Positions 52,040 through 60,939 of a stretch of 64,000 nt of DNA are shown one piece after another. The notes under the pieces are model-generated. The model was not told the DNA's origin. It was given only the letters and a program-made list of their open reading frames with translations, and did no database searches. The first letter of the stretch is position 1. Each line of letters opens with the position of its first letter. Source of the stretch: a bacterium BMS3Bbin08 (GTDB lineage Bacteria; Nitrospirota; Thermodesulfovibrionia; UBA6902; BMS3Bbin08); NCBI GenBank assembly GCA_002897775.1, contig BDTR01000053.1, positions 124,001 to 188,000 of the forward strand. The letters run 5' to 3'. The translations under genes and the position numbers were made by a program.

Positions 52040-53908
52040 TTACAGTTCCATAACCAGTTCACGCAATACCGGATATCCGTCACCTGAAACAGACAGGTCC
52101 TGCTTTAACAGCCTTAATCCTTCCGGTACATACTTTAGAAAATATTTCTTCGCTTTAACCGCGGAAAGGAAACCATAGGCACCCAGCGCCTGCATATGCC
52201 TTTGAAGCCTGCATGAGATAAGGGTTCCCCTGAATTCCTCTTCCATGAATCCTTCGCCTTCAATATCTTTCCTTTTGCTAATGTAATAATTTATAAAACC
52301 TTCTCTCATGCTGTCCTCAAGACGCACATACGGGTCCCACAATATTGAGACCACGTCATAGGCAGGCGGTCCGATCCTTGCCCCCTGGTAATCGATCAGA
52401 CAGGGAACCGCATTATCCGTGATCATTATGTTCTGAGACTGAAAGTCACGGTGTATTATGGTTTTGCGAAATGAATCCGCCTTTAACGCAAGACACTGTA
52501 ATTCTTTTTGCAGGACAAAGGGGTTTTTCACACCCTTTTTTCTTATGCCCTTTACAAACCTTTCCATAAAATATGCGGTCTCCCAGAGAAAATGTTCCTG
52601 GTCAAATATCCTTTCCTGAAGAGGCTGGCAGTCTGCAATATGTTCAGCAGTAATTGTGTGGATCAGGATCAATATATCTATGATGTTTTTATAAATCTCT
52701 TCCATCTGCTTTTTTCCCCGTGGACATTTCAGCCAGCTGTAAAGCGAAAGGTCACCAAGGTCCTCAAACACAGCTGACATATTTTCCCGGTTTATTTCCA
52801 TCAACTCGGGCACAGGAACCGAATGATCAAGGAAAAAACGCGTGTATTCTATCTGCCGTTCAAAATCAGGATCATTCCGGGCGCACTGCATCAGCACCGC
52901 TGTTTTTTTATCTTTTTTTATTCTGTAATATTTTCTGTCCGAGCCCCCTGTGCCGATAAGGGATCTCTCACCAGGCCCGGATATGGCCAGGTCTATTTTA
53001 ATGCCGGGGCCCAGGATGCAGTCCTCATAATGCGTGCCGCCTTCCATCCGGCTTCCGGGAAGCAGGATACAGTTTTTTAAAGACATCCCCTTTTTAAGTG
53101 TATTCTCTTCTTCAATTACAACCAGTCCCTGCAGGCGGACATCTTGACAGCCTTGAACAGAGGGGTGAACATATAAAGTCTCTGCTTCAGCCTTTAATGC
53201 GTCAAAAACAGCTGATGAATACGCTGACGGGGTACCTATATCATTCCAATAACATCCGGTTACATCCAGGATCCCTATCCTCTGGTTGTCGGCAATCGCA
53301 TACAGCCACGCATCCACAACACCTGACGCGCCTAAAGGCAGATATTTCATGAATTTAGGCGAATAAACAGCAATGCCTGTGAACCCCATTAGAAAAGGTC
53401 TTTGACCTGAATTTTCTAACGGGGTGAATCTATTCCCGATTTTTACAATATCTTTAAGATAACCCTTTTCATCAAGGTCAAGACAGTTAAACTCAGGATA
53501 GTCATGCACAGCTAAGGTAACAAGGTTTTTTGATGAATGATGAGTTTCAAGCAGTTTTGCCAGATCAATATCAGACAATATGTCTGAATTATGAACAAGA
53601 AACGTGCAGTTACCTAAAAATGCCTCTGCGTTTTTTATTGCGCCGCCTGTACCTAAAATAGATTCTTCATGAAAGAGCTGAACCTTGTCGTCGAAGTCAG
53701 AGTTCTTCACCCATCTCTCGATCAGATCTTTTTTGTGATAAAGGTTAATTCCAATTTTATCAACGGACAGGGCAGATACTCTCTCAAGGACAGACTGTAA
53801 TACCGGCCTGCCCAGGACAGGCATAAGGGGCTTGGGGATATGGTTTGTAATGGGCTGAAGCCTTTCGCCTAATCCTGCAGCCAGGATGAAAATATTTAGT
53901 TTATCCAT
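52040..53908 (-). CDS. Nucleotidyltransferase-kinase fusion, probable MurU-AmgK for MurNAc salvage
   Basis: 622 residues. The N-terminal half (1-235) is a sugar-phosphate nucleotidyltransferase: ILAAGLGERLQPITNHIPKP, LVHNSDILSDIDL. A left-handed-helix-like linker follows (235-310). The C-terminal half (about 310-600) is an aminoglycoside-phosphotransferase-type kinase: AVFEDLGDLSLYSWL, IIHRDFQSQNIMI, CLIDYQGARIGPPAYD. In Pseudomonas, AmgK phosphorylates MurNAc and MurU makes UDP-MurNAc. The adjacent NamZ gene supports the same salvage route here. Residues near 165-175 (FTPLENSGQRPFLMG) are an in-frame insertion of a hairpin repeat. It overlaps NamZ by eight bases. Confidence 0.82.
   Translation of the reverse strand: MDKLNIFILAAGLGERLQPITNHIPKPLMPVLGRPVLQSVLERVSALSVDKIGINLYHKKDLIERWVKNSDFDDKVQLFHEESILGTGGAIKNAEAFLGNCTFLVHNSDILSDIDLAKLLETHHSSKNLVTLAVHDYPEFNCLDLDEKGYLKDIVKIGNRFTPLENSGQRPFLMGFTGIAVYSPKFMKYLPLGASGVVDAWLYAIADNQRIGILDVTGCYWNDIGTPSAYSSAVFDALKAEAETLYVHPSVQGCQDVRLQGLVVIEEENTLKKGMSLKNCILLPGSRMEGGTHYEDCILGPGIKIDLAISGPGERSLIGTGGSDRKYYRIKKDKKTAVLMQCARNDPDFERQIEYTRFFLDHSVPVPELMEINRENMSAVFEDLGDLSLYSWLKCPRGKKQMEEIYKNIIDILILIHTITAEHIADCQPLQERIFDQEHFLWETAYFMERFVKGIRKKGVKNPFVLQKELQCLALKADSFRKTIIHRDFQSQNIMITDNAVPCLIDYQGARIGPPAYDVVSILWDPYVRLEDSMREGFINYYISKRKDIEGEGFMEEEFRGTLISCRLQRHMQALGAYGFLSAVKAKKYFLKYVPEGLRLLKQDLSVSGDGYPVLRELVMEL
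53394..53424. repeat. CCCCGTTAGAA hairpin element inserted in frame inside a gene
   Basis: 31 bp: CCCCATTAGAA...TTCTAACGGGG inside the MurU-AmgK gene, flanked by TGAA on both sides. It adds about ten codons without stops or a frameshift. Confidence 0.85.
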
Positions 53909-55076
53909 AAATCAAACATTTTCTTCGCTTTTTTCTTTTGAATTGATGGCTCTGCTCCTGCCACCACTTTTCCATATAACCAAGTGACCTGCCGTTTTCG
54001 ATATCCTTTCTCAATTTGTCCGTACCTGCAAGGATATCGATCGGCATTTTTTTTGTTTCATACTCATAAGGAGGTTTCTTCCATTTGAAGTGTGCTGGAT
54101 AAAGGTCATGCACTACCTTTAACACGGCAACGCCTGTTTTAAATGACTTGAACTTTTCTCTGTCGTTTACATGTATCTGCGCGCCTCCGCACAGTCTGCC
54201 CGCGTGTTTTTGAAAGGCGGGCTGAAAATACACCGGCCTGAACACAATACCGGGAAGCCGGAATTTTTTAAGATGTTTTACCAGCTTGTCAGCATCTATA
54301 AAAGGCGCGCCTAATATCTCAAAAGGCCTTGTTGTGCCCCTGCCCTCGCTGAGGTTGGTCCCTTCAACAAGACACATGCCCGGATACACTGTGGCTGTTT
54401 CAAGAGAAGGCATATTAGGAGACGGCATGACCCAGGGCAATCCTGTGTCACTAAACCACATCTTTCTGTCCCATCCGCTCATTGGAATAACATGGAGGTC
54501 AAGGGACGGATAAAATTCCTCCTTTAAATAGACAGCGATCTCTCCTATTGTCATTCCATGACGCACCGGCACTGGACGCTGACCCACAAAAGAAGCAAAG
54601 TCTTTGTCAAGTACAGGTCCTTCGACAATATGGCCCCCTATGGGGTTCGGCCTGTCAAGAACCACCACTGACCTGCCATTTGCAAGGCATGCCTGCATGC
54701 AGAGCTCCATTGTCCAGATAAATGTATAATAGCGCGAGCCGACATCCTGGACGTCTATAACAAGTGCGTCAATATCTTTCAGCATGGCAGGCTCTGGCTT
54801 TCTTGTGCGGCTGTAAAGGCTGTAAACAGGAAGACCGGTTTTTTTGTCCTTAAAACCCTTCCACTCCACCATATTGTCCTGTGTTTGTCCGCGAATCCCA
54901 TGCTGGGGACCAAAAAGGACTTTTAGCCTGAATTTTTTAGAACCGGAAAAAATATCGATAGCGTGTTCAAGCCGCCTGTTTACAGATGCCGGGCTCACAA
55001 GCAGGCCGACTCGTGCATCTTTCAGAGCCTTCGGCCATTTTCTGTCGATCTTCTCCAGTCCAGTAAGAATTGCCAT
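53901..55076 (-). CDS. namZ: NamZ-type exo-beta-N-acetylmuramidase (DUF1343)
   Basis: 391 residues with DUF1343 features: RVGLLVSPASVNRRLEHAID, VLFGPQHGIRGQTQDNM, PVYSLYSRTRKP, ALVIDVQDVGSRYYTFIWTM, VLDRPNPIGG and EGRGTTRPFEILGAPFI. NamZ enzymes release MurNAc from the non-reducing ends of peptidoglycan fragments. No signal peptide is seen, so it may act in the cytoplasm or the start may be misplaced. It overlaps the MurU-AmgK gene and should feed it MurNAc. Confidence 0.88.
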   Translation of the reverse strand: MAILTGLEKIDRKWPKALKDARVGLLVSPASVNRRLEHAIDIFSGSKKFRLKVLFGPQHGIRGQTQDNMVEWKGFKDKKTGLPVYSLYSRTRKPEPAMLKDIDALVIDVQDVGSRYYTFIWTMELCMQACLANGRSVVVLDRPNPIGGHIVEGPVLDKDFASFVGQRPVPVRHGMTIGEIAVYLKEEFYPSLDLHVIPMSGWDRKMWFSDTGLPWVMPSPNMPSLETATVYPGMCLVEGTNLSEGRGTTRPFEILGAPFIDADKLVKHLKKFRLPGIVFRPVYFQPAFQKHAGRLCGGAQIHVNDREKFKSFKTGVAVLKVVHDLYPAHFKWKKPPYEYETKKMPIDILAGTDKLRKDIENGRSLGYMEKWWQEQSHQFKRKKRRKCLIYG

Positions 55077-55189
55077 ATTATTTCACTTTATCCAATTGCA
55101 GTATATAAGACATTAGCCCTTATCGCTTGACTCTGTGCCATATTTTAGATAAGTTATCACCTGACAGGTATCTGCGTCAATAAGGTGAA

Positions 55190-55222
55190 CCCCGTTAGAA
55201 GGGCGAAGGTATTCTAACGGGG
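55190..55222. repeat. CCCCGTTAGAA hairpin element, short copy
   Basis: 33 bp with exact 11 bp inverted ends, flanked by TGAA on both sides. It lies in the leader region of the PPC-domain gene. Confidence 0.85.
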
Positions 55223-55280
55223 TGAAGATATTCACCTCTGATTGCACAGATAGATTATCTGCTTTATACCAGGAGGATAT

Positions 55281-55715
55281 ATGAAATACCAGGTTGGCAG
55301 GCCGGGCAGGATCATTGTAGCCAGGCTGGAGGACGGAGATGATGTTATTGAGAACCTCGTCAGCATAGCTAAGAAGGAGAACATCAGGGCCGGGATCGTT
55401 TACGTTGTGGGCGGAATGCGTGAAGGCAGGATCGTAGTGGGCCCTGAAACCGATGAAATGCCGCCCAAGCCGGTCTGGAAACAGCTTGGCGAAAGCCACG
55501 AGGTAATAGGACTTGGAACGATCTTCTGGCAAAAAGACGACCCGAAGATACACTTTCACGGGGCGTTCGGCAAGAAAGACCGGGTAACTGTGGGCTGCCT
55601 CAGAGAACAGTCAGAGACATTTCTTGTGCTTGAAACGGTGATCATAGAGATAGAAGGCATTAAGGCTGAAAGAGAGCTTGACCCTGTGTCAGGTATTGCT
55701 TTACTCAAATTATAG
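55281..55715 (+). CDS. PPC/DUF296-domain protein
   Basis: 144 residues: GRIIVARLEDGDDVIENLVS, AGIVYVVGGMREGRIVVGP, and the metal-binding pattern IHFHGAFGKKDRV near the C-terminus. PPC (PD1-like) domains form trimers. Bacterial stand-alone members have no firm function, though the domain accompanies DNA-binding AT-hooks in plants. Perfect ribosome site AGGAGG. An overlapping minus-strand frame lacks family features and is rejected. Confidence 0.9.
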   Translation: MKYQVGRPGRIIVARLEDGDDVIENLVSIAKKENIRAGIVYVVGGMREGRIVVGPETDEMPPKPVWKQLGESHEVIGLGTIFWQKDDPKIHFHGAFGKKDRVTVGCLREQSETFLVLETVIIEIEGIKAERELDPVSGIALLKL

Positions 55716-55785
55716 TAATTAAGTTATTGAGTCATTTAGTTATTTTTTTTAATGACTTAATTACTTATTGACTTAATGACTGGCT
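55713..55785. repeat. Heptad repeat between PPC and nitroreductase genes
   Basis: TAATTAA GTTATTG AGTCATT TAGTTAT TTTTTTT AATGACT TAATTAC TTATTGA CTTAATG: 7-base period with words shared with 42463 and 45264. Confidence 0.8.
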
Positions 55786-55800
55786 TTGTTGGAGGTGGAC

Positions 55801-56313
55801 ATGACTATCCTTGAAGCTGTAAAAGAGCGAAGAAGCATAAGAAAATTCCTAAAAAAAGAAATACCTGAAAACATTATAGACAGCCTTAAAGAGGCCCTGA
55901 TATGGGCGCCCAGCGCGGGAAACCTCCAATCAAGAAAGTTCTTTTTCATATATGACCAAAAGACCAAAGAAAAGATAGTTAAAGCCGCCTTAAACCAGGA
56001 CTTTATAGCGAAAGCCCCTCTTGCGATCGTAGCCTGCGCTGACAGCCAGATAAGGCTGCATTACAGGGAAAGGGGCGTGTTCCTTTATTCGATCCAGGAC
56101 GCGGCAGCCAGTATCATGGGGATGATGCTGGTGGCGCATGAGGCAGGTCTTGGAAGCGCGTGGGTCGGTGCATTTGATGAAGATGCAGTATCCAGTAGCC
56201 TTGATCTGCCTGATAACCTGCGGCCCATAGCTATCGCGCCGGTCGGCTATCCGGCTGCTATCCCAACAGCTCCGTCAAGGGTTTCAAAGGAATATGCAAT
56301 CAGTGAAATATAA
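55801..56313 (+). CDS. Nitroreductase-family flavoprotein
   Basis: 170 residues from the ATG of MTILEAVKERRSIRKF, preceded by GGAGGTGG. FMN-binding nitroreductase pattern: RRSIRKF, LIWAPSAGNLQSRKFFF, DAAASIMGMMLVAHEAGLGS and a C-terminal RPIAIAPVGYPA. Probable NAD(P)H-dependent FMN oxidoreductase; substrate unknown. Confidence 0.92.
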   Translation: MTILEAVKERRSIRKFLKKEIPENIIDSLKEALIWAPSAGNLQSRKFFFIYDQKTKEKIVKAALNQDFIAKAPLAIVACADSQIRLHYRERGVFLYSIQDAAASIMGMMLVAHEAGLGSAWVGAFDEDAVSSSLDLPDNLRPIAIAPVGYPAAIPTAPSRVSKEYAISEI

Positions 56314-56443
56314 TTAATAGTTTAAGCCGTTTAAACTGTAAAGGAACAGGAGACCATGTAAAACTGTTTATCCCGATGATTCGGGATAAACAGCTCAAAC
56401 TGTAAGAATTACAACTGGTTAAACAGGATAAATATTCAGGCAG

Positions 56444-56968
56444 TCAAGGTTTTACTTTTATTTTAAGCTTTTTTATCTTGCTTCTTAATGTGTTGCGGTT
56501 TATCCCAAGAAGTTTTGCCGCCTTTATCTGGTTACCTTTTGTCTCTTTCATCACCATCAGTATCAAGGCCCGCTCAACCTCCGGCAGGACAGTTTCGTAA
56601 AGATTGAACTCCTCCAGGCTTTTAATGTTGCGCATAAACCCCTTAAGCCTTTCTTCAATAAATATACCAATGGATTTCACCTGCCTGTGGCTGAGATCAA
56701 AATCTTCTTTCTGCAAAACATTACCGTCTGACAGGATACATGCCCTTTTCACGTCTGTTTCCAGATCTTTCTCCCTGCCAAGCCAGTCACCTGCCAGAAG
56801 ATACTCCTCAGCATCCTTTGACAGCTCCTTTGGCCCGGTCTTTAGCTGTTCTTCAGAGCGCTTGATAAAGTCTCTTGCGAGAGAAAGAACATCCCTGCTC
56901 CTGTCTCTGACCGGCAGGGTATCAGAATGAGTAACGTTATTATTTAAAGAAAGTACTTTCCCGTCCAT
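56444..56968 (-). CDS. Fis-type small regulator resembling the C-terminal part of NtrC proteins
   Basis: 174 residues from the ATG of MDGKVLSL. The middle (about 65-90; WLGREKDLETDVKRACILSD) aligns with the W-P-G-N-V-R-E-L end of sigma54 activator AAA+ domains, but the receiver and ATPase core are missing. The C-terminus is a clear Fis helix-turn-helix (IKAAKLLGINRNTLRSKIKK). It can bind DNA but cannot activate sigma54 by itself. It looks like a decayed or repurposed activator; the frame is intact and has a good promoter at 57051-57079. Confidence 0.78.
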   Translation of the reverse strand: MDGKVLSLNNNVTHSDTLPVRDRSRDVLSLARDFIKRSEEQLKTGPKELSKDAEEYLLAGDWLGREKDLETDVKRACILSDGNVLQKEDFDLSHRQVKSIGIFIEERLKGFMRNIKSLEEFNLYETVLPEVERALILMVMKETKGNQIKAAKLLGINRNTLRSKIKKLKIKVKP

Positions 56969-57050
56969 AATCAATTTCTCAGGGGTTAAACGTGCAGACT
57001 TAAGGAATTAACTCTTATAAGTTTAAAGGTTAATAATATACGTTATAGGT

Positions 57051-57079
57051 TATATAACATATCGACCGGGTTTTTTCAA
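57051..57079 (-). promoter_or_regulatory. Promoter of the Fis-type regulator
   Basis: Minus strand TTGAAA (57074-57079), 17-base spacer, TATATA (57051-57056). The sequence downstream (TATATAACCTATAACGTATA) is partly palindromic. Confidence 0.6.
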
Positions 57080-57153
57080 TTGATAAATTCAACATTATAT
57101 TGCCCGAAAAAAATTGCCGGAACAGGGTTCCACCCTGGAAATAAAAAAGTGGA

Positions 57154-58563
57154 CTATAACCCGACCTTATGAAGTTTCATGATATTGGTCTTTGCGCCCA
57201 AAGTAAAAGGAGAAGTAGCGATTATCACGATCGAATCACCTTTTTTAACGATCCTTTTTTGAAGAAGGGCCTTTTCCGTTCCTGATATCATCTCGTCAGT
57301 GCCGTGAGGGAACTTCATTATCTGGGGTGATATCCCCCAGTAGAGGTTCATTCTTCGGCGGACCTCTGTTTTCACTGTAAACCCGACAATCGGGACTTGC
57401 GGCCTGAACTTTGACACGAGAAGCGCGGTAAACCCGGTCCTGCTGAAACAAACGATCGCCTTTGCTTTTATGTCCATAGCTGAAAAACACGCTGATTCCG
57501 CGATAGCCTGGGCAAAAGTGGTTGAAACAACGTTGTGATAATGCGAACTTTCAGGCTCGTGGGTTTCTGTAAAACGGACGATCCTGTCCATCATTTTCAG
57601 AACTTCAACAGGATATTTGCCGACAGATGTCTCTGCCGAGAGCATCAGGGCGTCGGTCCCGTCTATAACCGCGTTCGCAACGTCAGCCGCCTCTGCCCTT
57701 GTGGGTCTCATGTGCTCTGTCATTGACTCAAGCATCTGGGTAGCTGTTATAACCGGCTTCATCGCGCGGTTGCATTTTGCTATCAGGTGCTTCTGGATCA
57801 AAGGAACCTTTTCCGGAGAAACCTCAACCCCAAGGTCGCCCCTGGCGATCATAAGTCCGTCAGATACTTCGACTATCTCATCTATATTTTTCAGGGCCTG
57901 GGGCCTTTCTATTTTTGCTATGACAGGAACATCCGCCCTGAACTTTTTTAGCCATTTTTTGACCTGGATGATATCATCTTTTGAGCTCACGAAGGACATA
58001 GCAACATAGTCAATTCCCAGCTTCAGGCCGAATTCAAGGTCTTTCATGTCTTTTCTTGTGAAGACCGCGCCGGATATTTTAGCGCCAGGAAGATTGACGC
58101 CCTTTTTTTCCTTTAAAACACCGCCCTCAATCACCCTGGCAACTAATCCTGTCTTTTTTCTGGCCGTAACCTTCAACTGAAGCAGGCCGTCGTCCATCAG
58201 TATCCTGTCCCCGGCCTTAACATCTTTATTAAGACGAGAATACGCGATCGGTATCTGCTTGTTATCACCTTCGATATTCTTTGTGGTAAGGACCACGGTT
58301 GAGTTCTTTTTAAGCATGACCGCGCCGTTCTTAAGAGAGCCGACCCTTATCTTCAGGCCCCTCAGGTCCTGCAGTATGGCAACAGGCGTATTGTATTTCT
58401 GAGAAGCCTGCCTTATATATTCCACGGCTCTTTTATGCTCACTATGCGTTCCATGAGAAAAATTCAGACGCGCGACATCCATACCGCTCTTTACCATCTT
58501 ATGAATCACTTCCCTTTTATTGGTTGCAGGCCCTATGGTGCATATTATCTTTACTTTGCGCAT
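57154..58563 (-). CDS. pyk: Pyruvate kinase
   Basis: 469 residues from the ATG of MRKVKIICTIGPAT, the usual pyruvate-kinase start; a ten-codon upstream extension is not needed. Key segments: VARLNFSHGTHSEH, ILQDLRGLKIRVGSL, VIAKIERPQALKNIDEIVE, GLMIARGDLGVEV and ITATQMLESM. It makes ATP and pyruvate from phosphoenolpyruvate. It overlaps the 3' end of nadB by 13 bases and is probably cotranscribed with it. Confidence 0.97.
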   Translation of the reverse strand: MRKVKIICTIGPATNKREVIHKMVKSGMDVARLNFSHGTHSEHKRAVEYIRQASQKYNTPVAILQDLRGLKIRVGSLKNGAVMLKKNSTVVLTTKNIEGDNKQIPIAYSRLNKDVKAGDRILMDDGLLQLKVTARKKTGLVARVIEGGVLKEKKGVNLPGAKISGAVFTRKDMKDLEFGLKLGIDYVAMSFVSSKDDIIQVKKWLKKFRADVPVIAKIERPQALKNIDEIVEVSDGLMIARGDLGVEVSPEKVPLIQKHLIAKCNRAMKPVITATQMLESMTEHMRPTRAEAADVANAVIDGTDALMLSAETSVGKYPVEVLKMMDRIVRFTETHEPESSHYHNVVSTTFAQAIAESACFSAMDIKAKAIVCFSRTGFTALLVSKFRPQVPIVGFTVKTEVRRRMNLYWGISPQIMKFPHGTDEMISGTEKALLQKRIVKKGDSIVIIATSPFTLGAKTNIMKLHKVGL

Positions 58564-60149
58564 ATTTTTTTGTCTTCTTCCCTGTTGATCCATATCGTTC
58601 CCTTGTCCCTGTGAGACAAGGTATGTCTGTGCCAGTTTTCGCCTCTAACCGTAAAATCAGAACGATAATGAGCGCCGATGCTTCCTTCTCTGAGAAGCGC
58701 GGCGTCAGTGATCAAATTAGCTCCGGTGAGCATATTTTTTAATTCAAGCTCTTCAGTGTTAAAAAAATCAGCTTTGAGCATGACATCCCATTCTTTAAGC
58801 TTCTCTTTTGCGGCGCTTAATGACTCCCCGCATCTTATAATACCGGCCTTTCCCCACATTAGCCGCCGCAGGGAACTCCTGATCTCTTTCAGATCAAAAG
58901 ACCCGATCCCGGATATCTTTTGATCCGTGACCTGCGGCTTATCTTCGCTCATAATACCTGCCGCGTATCTGACAGCGCTTCTCCCTGTCCTTGCTCCAAA
59001 GACAAGGCCTTCCAGCAGGCTGTTCGAGGCAAGGCGGTTTGCCCCATGGACACCTGTGCACGCGACCTCGCCCGCGGCAAACAGTCCTTTTACACTGGTT
59101 TCTCCGTTGAGGTCGGTTTTGACCCCTCCCATGATATAGTGAGCAGCGGGTGAAACAGGGATCATGTTTTCAGTTATATCAATATCAAACTGGAGACATG
59201 TTGAATAAATAAGTGGAAAACGTTTCATAATAAAATCTTTCTTAAGGCCGGTAGCATCCAGGTAGACATGTTTTACCCCTGTTTTGACCATTTCCGAAAC
59301 AATTGCCCTTGCAACAGCATCCCTGGGCGCAAGGTCAGCCATCCTGTGGTACCCGGGCATAAACCGCTCCTTATGTACATTTCTTAAGACCGCGCCTTCG
59401 CCCCTCATGCTCTCGCTCAGCAGGAACTGCGGCGCGGAAGGGGAATAAAAACTGGTCGGGTGAAACTGGATAAATTCCATATCCTCCAGAATGGCCCCGG
59501 CCCTGTAGGCAATTGCCATACCATCGCCTGTTGAAATTAAAGGATTCGTAGTTCTTGAGAAAAGCTGGCCGGCCCCTCCTGTGGCAAGGATAACCGCTTT
59601 CGCGTAAAAATTTATTAATTCGTCGCCTCTTAGCACAGAGGCTCCAATACATCTGTTATCCAGCATGATCAGGTCTTTGGTAAAAGCAAAATCATACCTT
59701 GAGACCGAAGAGAATGTCCGTACTTTATTAATAAGCACGCGCTCGATCTCTTTCCCCGTGGAATCGCCTCGAGCGTGCAGGATCCTTTTTCTCGAATGCG
59801 CGGCTTCTCTCGTAAAGTCGAGCCTGCTTTCCTCCTTATCAAATTCAGCACCCCAGGATATAAGCTCGAGTGTAAATCCCGGACCCTCCTCCACTAAAAC
59901 TCCTACAGCCTCCTCGTCGCAAAGTCCATCACCGGCGTTTATCGTATCTTCATAATGGATGCATACCTCATCTTCGTCACTCAGGGCCGCGGCAATGCCG
60001 CCCTGCGCGTATTCTGTGCCGCTTTCCGTGGGTGCGGCCTTTGTGAGAACCGCGACGCTTCCTCCTGGGGCAAGCTCAATCGCGGCCCTGAGCCCCGCGA
60101 CACCCCCGCCTATCACAAGAAAATCCACTGTTTTTACCGATGACTTCAT
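58551..60149 (-). CDS. nadB: L-aspartate oxidase
   Basis: 532 residues from the ATG of MKSSVKTVD; a TTG 12 codons upstream is possible. FAD site VIGGGVAGLRAAIEL, YAQGGIAAALSDED, RILHARGDSTGKEIE, FIQFHPTSFY, LFAAGEVACTGVHGANRLA. It oxidises aspartate to iminoaspartate for NAD synthesis; fumarate can be the acceptor in anaerobes. The helical C-terminal domain is complete (RREEDKK equivalent: NREEDKKICAK). Confidence 0.96.
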   Translation of the reverse strand: MKSSVKTVDFLVIGGGVAGLRAAIELAPGGSVAVLTKAAPTESGTEYAQGGIAAALSDEDEVCIHYEDTINAGDGLCDEEAVGVLVEEGPGFTLELISWGAEFDKEESRLDFTREAAHSRKRILHARGDSTGKEIERVLINKVRTFSSVSRYDFAFTKDLIMLDNRCIGASVLRGDELINFYAKAVILATGGAGQLFSRTTNPLISTGDGMAIAYRAGAILEDMEFIQFHPTSFYSPSAPQFLLSESMRGEGAVLRNVHKERFMPGYHRMADLAPRDAVARAIVSEMVKTGVKHVYLDATGLKKDFIMKRFPLIYSTCLQFDIDITENMIPVSPAAHYIMGGVKTDLNGETSVKGLFAAGEVACTGVHGANRLASNSLLEGLVFGARTGRSAVRYAAGIMSEDKPQVTDQKISGIGSFDLKEIRSSLRRLMWGKAGIIRCGESLSAAKEKLKEWDVMLKADFFNTEELELKNMLTGANLITDAALLREGSIGAHYRSDFTVRGENWHRHTLSHRDKGTIWINREEDKKICAK

Positions 60150-60248
60150 AATGAAAAGATTAAAGTATTTCAGATGGGAAGTCAATTAAACTTCATTTTC
60201 ATGACTTGGACTTAAGACATTAAAAAATGGTATTATTTTAGTTCTGAA

Positions 60249-60325
60249 CGGGGCGTAGCGCAGCCTGGTAGCGCGCCTGCTTTGGGAGCAGGATGCCGGA
60301 GGTTCGAATCCTCTCGCCCCGACCA
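60249..60325 (+). tRNA. tRNA-Pro (TGG)
   Basis: Acceptor CGGGGCG pairs with CGCCCCG; T-loop GGTTCGAATCC; anticodon TGG in the loop TTTGGGA; CCA encoded. Confidence 0.95.
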
Positions 60326-60409
60326 ATTTAGCTGATAGCTCGTAGTTGATAGTTCATAGTAAATTAATTATTAGCCATGAGCCATGAGCTAAAAGCTATC
60401 AGCTAAATT
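60326..60409. repeat. Heptad repeat between tRNA genes
   Basis: AGCTGAT AGCTCGT AGTTGAT AGTTCAT AGTAAAT ... GAGCCAT GAGCTAA AAGCTAT CAGCTAA, with a 7-base period over the whole spacer. Confidence 0.8.
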
Positions 60410-60486
<77 letters not shown>

Positions 60487-60580
60487 TAAAATTTCACATA
60501 GTGAAATTTTTAGTTATAGGTTTATCGGCTATTTGTTATTAGACAAGAAGTTGACTTATGCGTTACTATTTTAATACAAA

Positions 60581-60626
60581 CCTGCCTGCCCGCCACACTA
60601 CAAGGCCGGTAAACCGGCAGGCAGGT
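60581..60626. repeat. CCTGCCTGCC inverted repeat
   Basis: CCTGCCTGCC...GGCAGGCAGG hairpin in the spacer before tRNA-His. The same CTGCCGGCAGGCAGG words occur at about 2868 and 26017. The preceding part of the spacer (60505-60550) has heptad character (GTTATAG GTTTATC GGCTATT TGTTATT). Confidence 0.6.
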
Positions 60627-60662
60627 AACCTGTAGCTATTAACGAAAAACTTTTCAAAAAAC

Positions 60663-60739
60663 GGTGAGTGTAGCTCAGTTGGCAGAGCATCTGACTGTGG
60701 CTCAGAGGGTCGCGGGTTCAATCCCCGTCACTCACCCCA
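60663..60739 (+). tRNA. tRNA-His (GTG)
   Basis: Includes the extra G at -1 (60663) opposite the discriminator C, a His-tRNA hallmark. Acceptor GTGAGTG pairs with CACTCAC; anticodon GTG; CCA encoded. Confidence 0.95.
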
Positions 60740-60862
60740 AATACAAAAGTTCCAGGTAGAGAGTTCCGAGTAGAGAGAAAAAGCACGGGGGGGAAAAGTT
60801 GAAAAAAACTTCAGTAATAAATCTTGCTACTTTCTACCCGCTACTTGCTACTTTAGTGGATT
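60740..60862. repeat. Heptad repeats between tRNA genes
   Basis: AGTTCCAGGTAGAG AGTTCCGAGTAGAG (14-base unit) near 60748, and CTTGCTA CTTTCTA CCCGCTA CTTGCTA near 60826. Confidence 0.75.
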
Positions 60863-60939
60863 GCGCCTGTAGCTCAGTGGATTAGAGCATCGGCCTCCGG
60901 AGCCGAGTGTCGGAGGTTCGAGTCCTCCCAGGCGCGCCA
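60863..60939 (+). tRNA. tRNA-Arg (CCG)
   Basis: Acceptor GCGCCTG pairs with CAGGCGC; anticodon CCG in the loop CTCCGGA; T-loop GGTTCGAGTCC; CCA encoded. Confidence 0.95.

Noticed and set aside
55113..55559. Minus-strand ORF overlapping the PPC-domain gene
   Set aside because: It runs antisense through a recognised domain protein and through the hairpin repeat, with no motif or ribosome site of its own.
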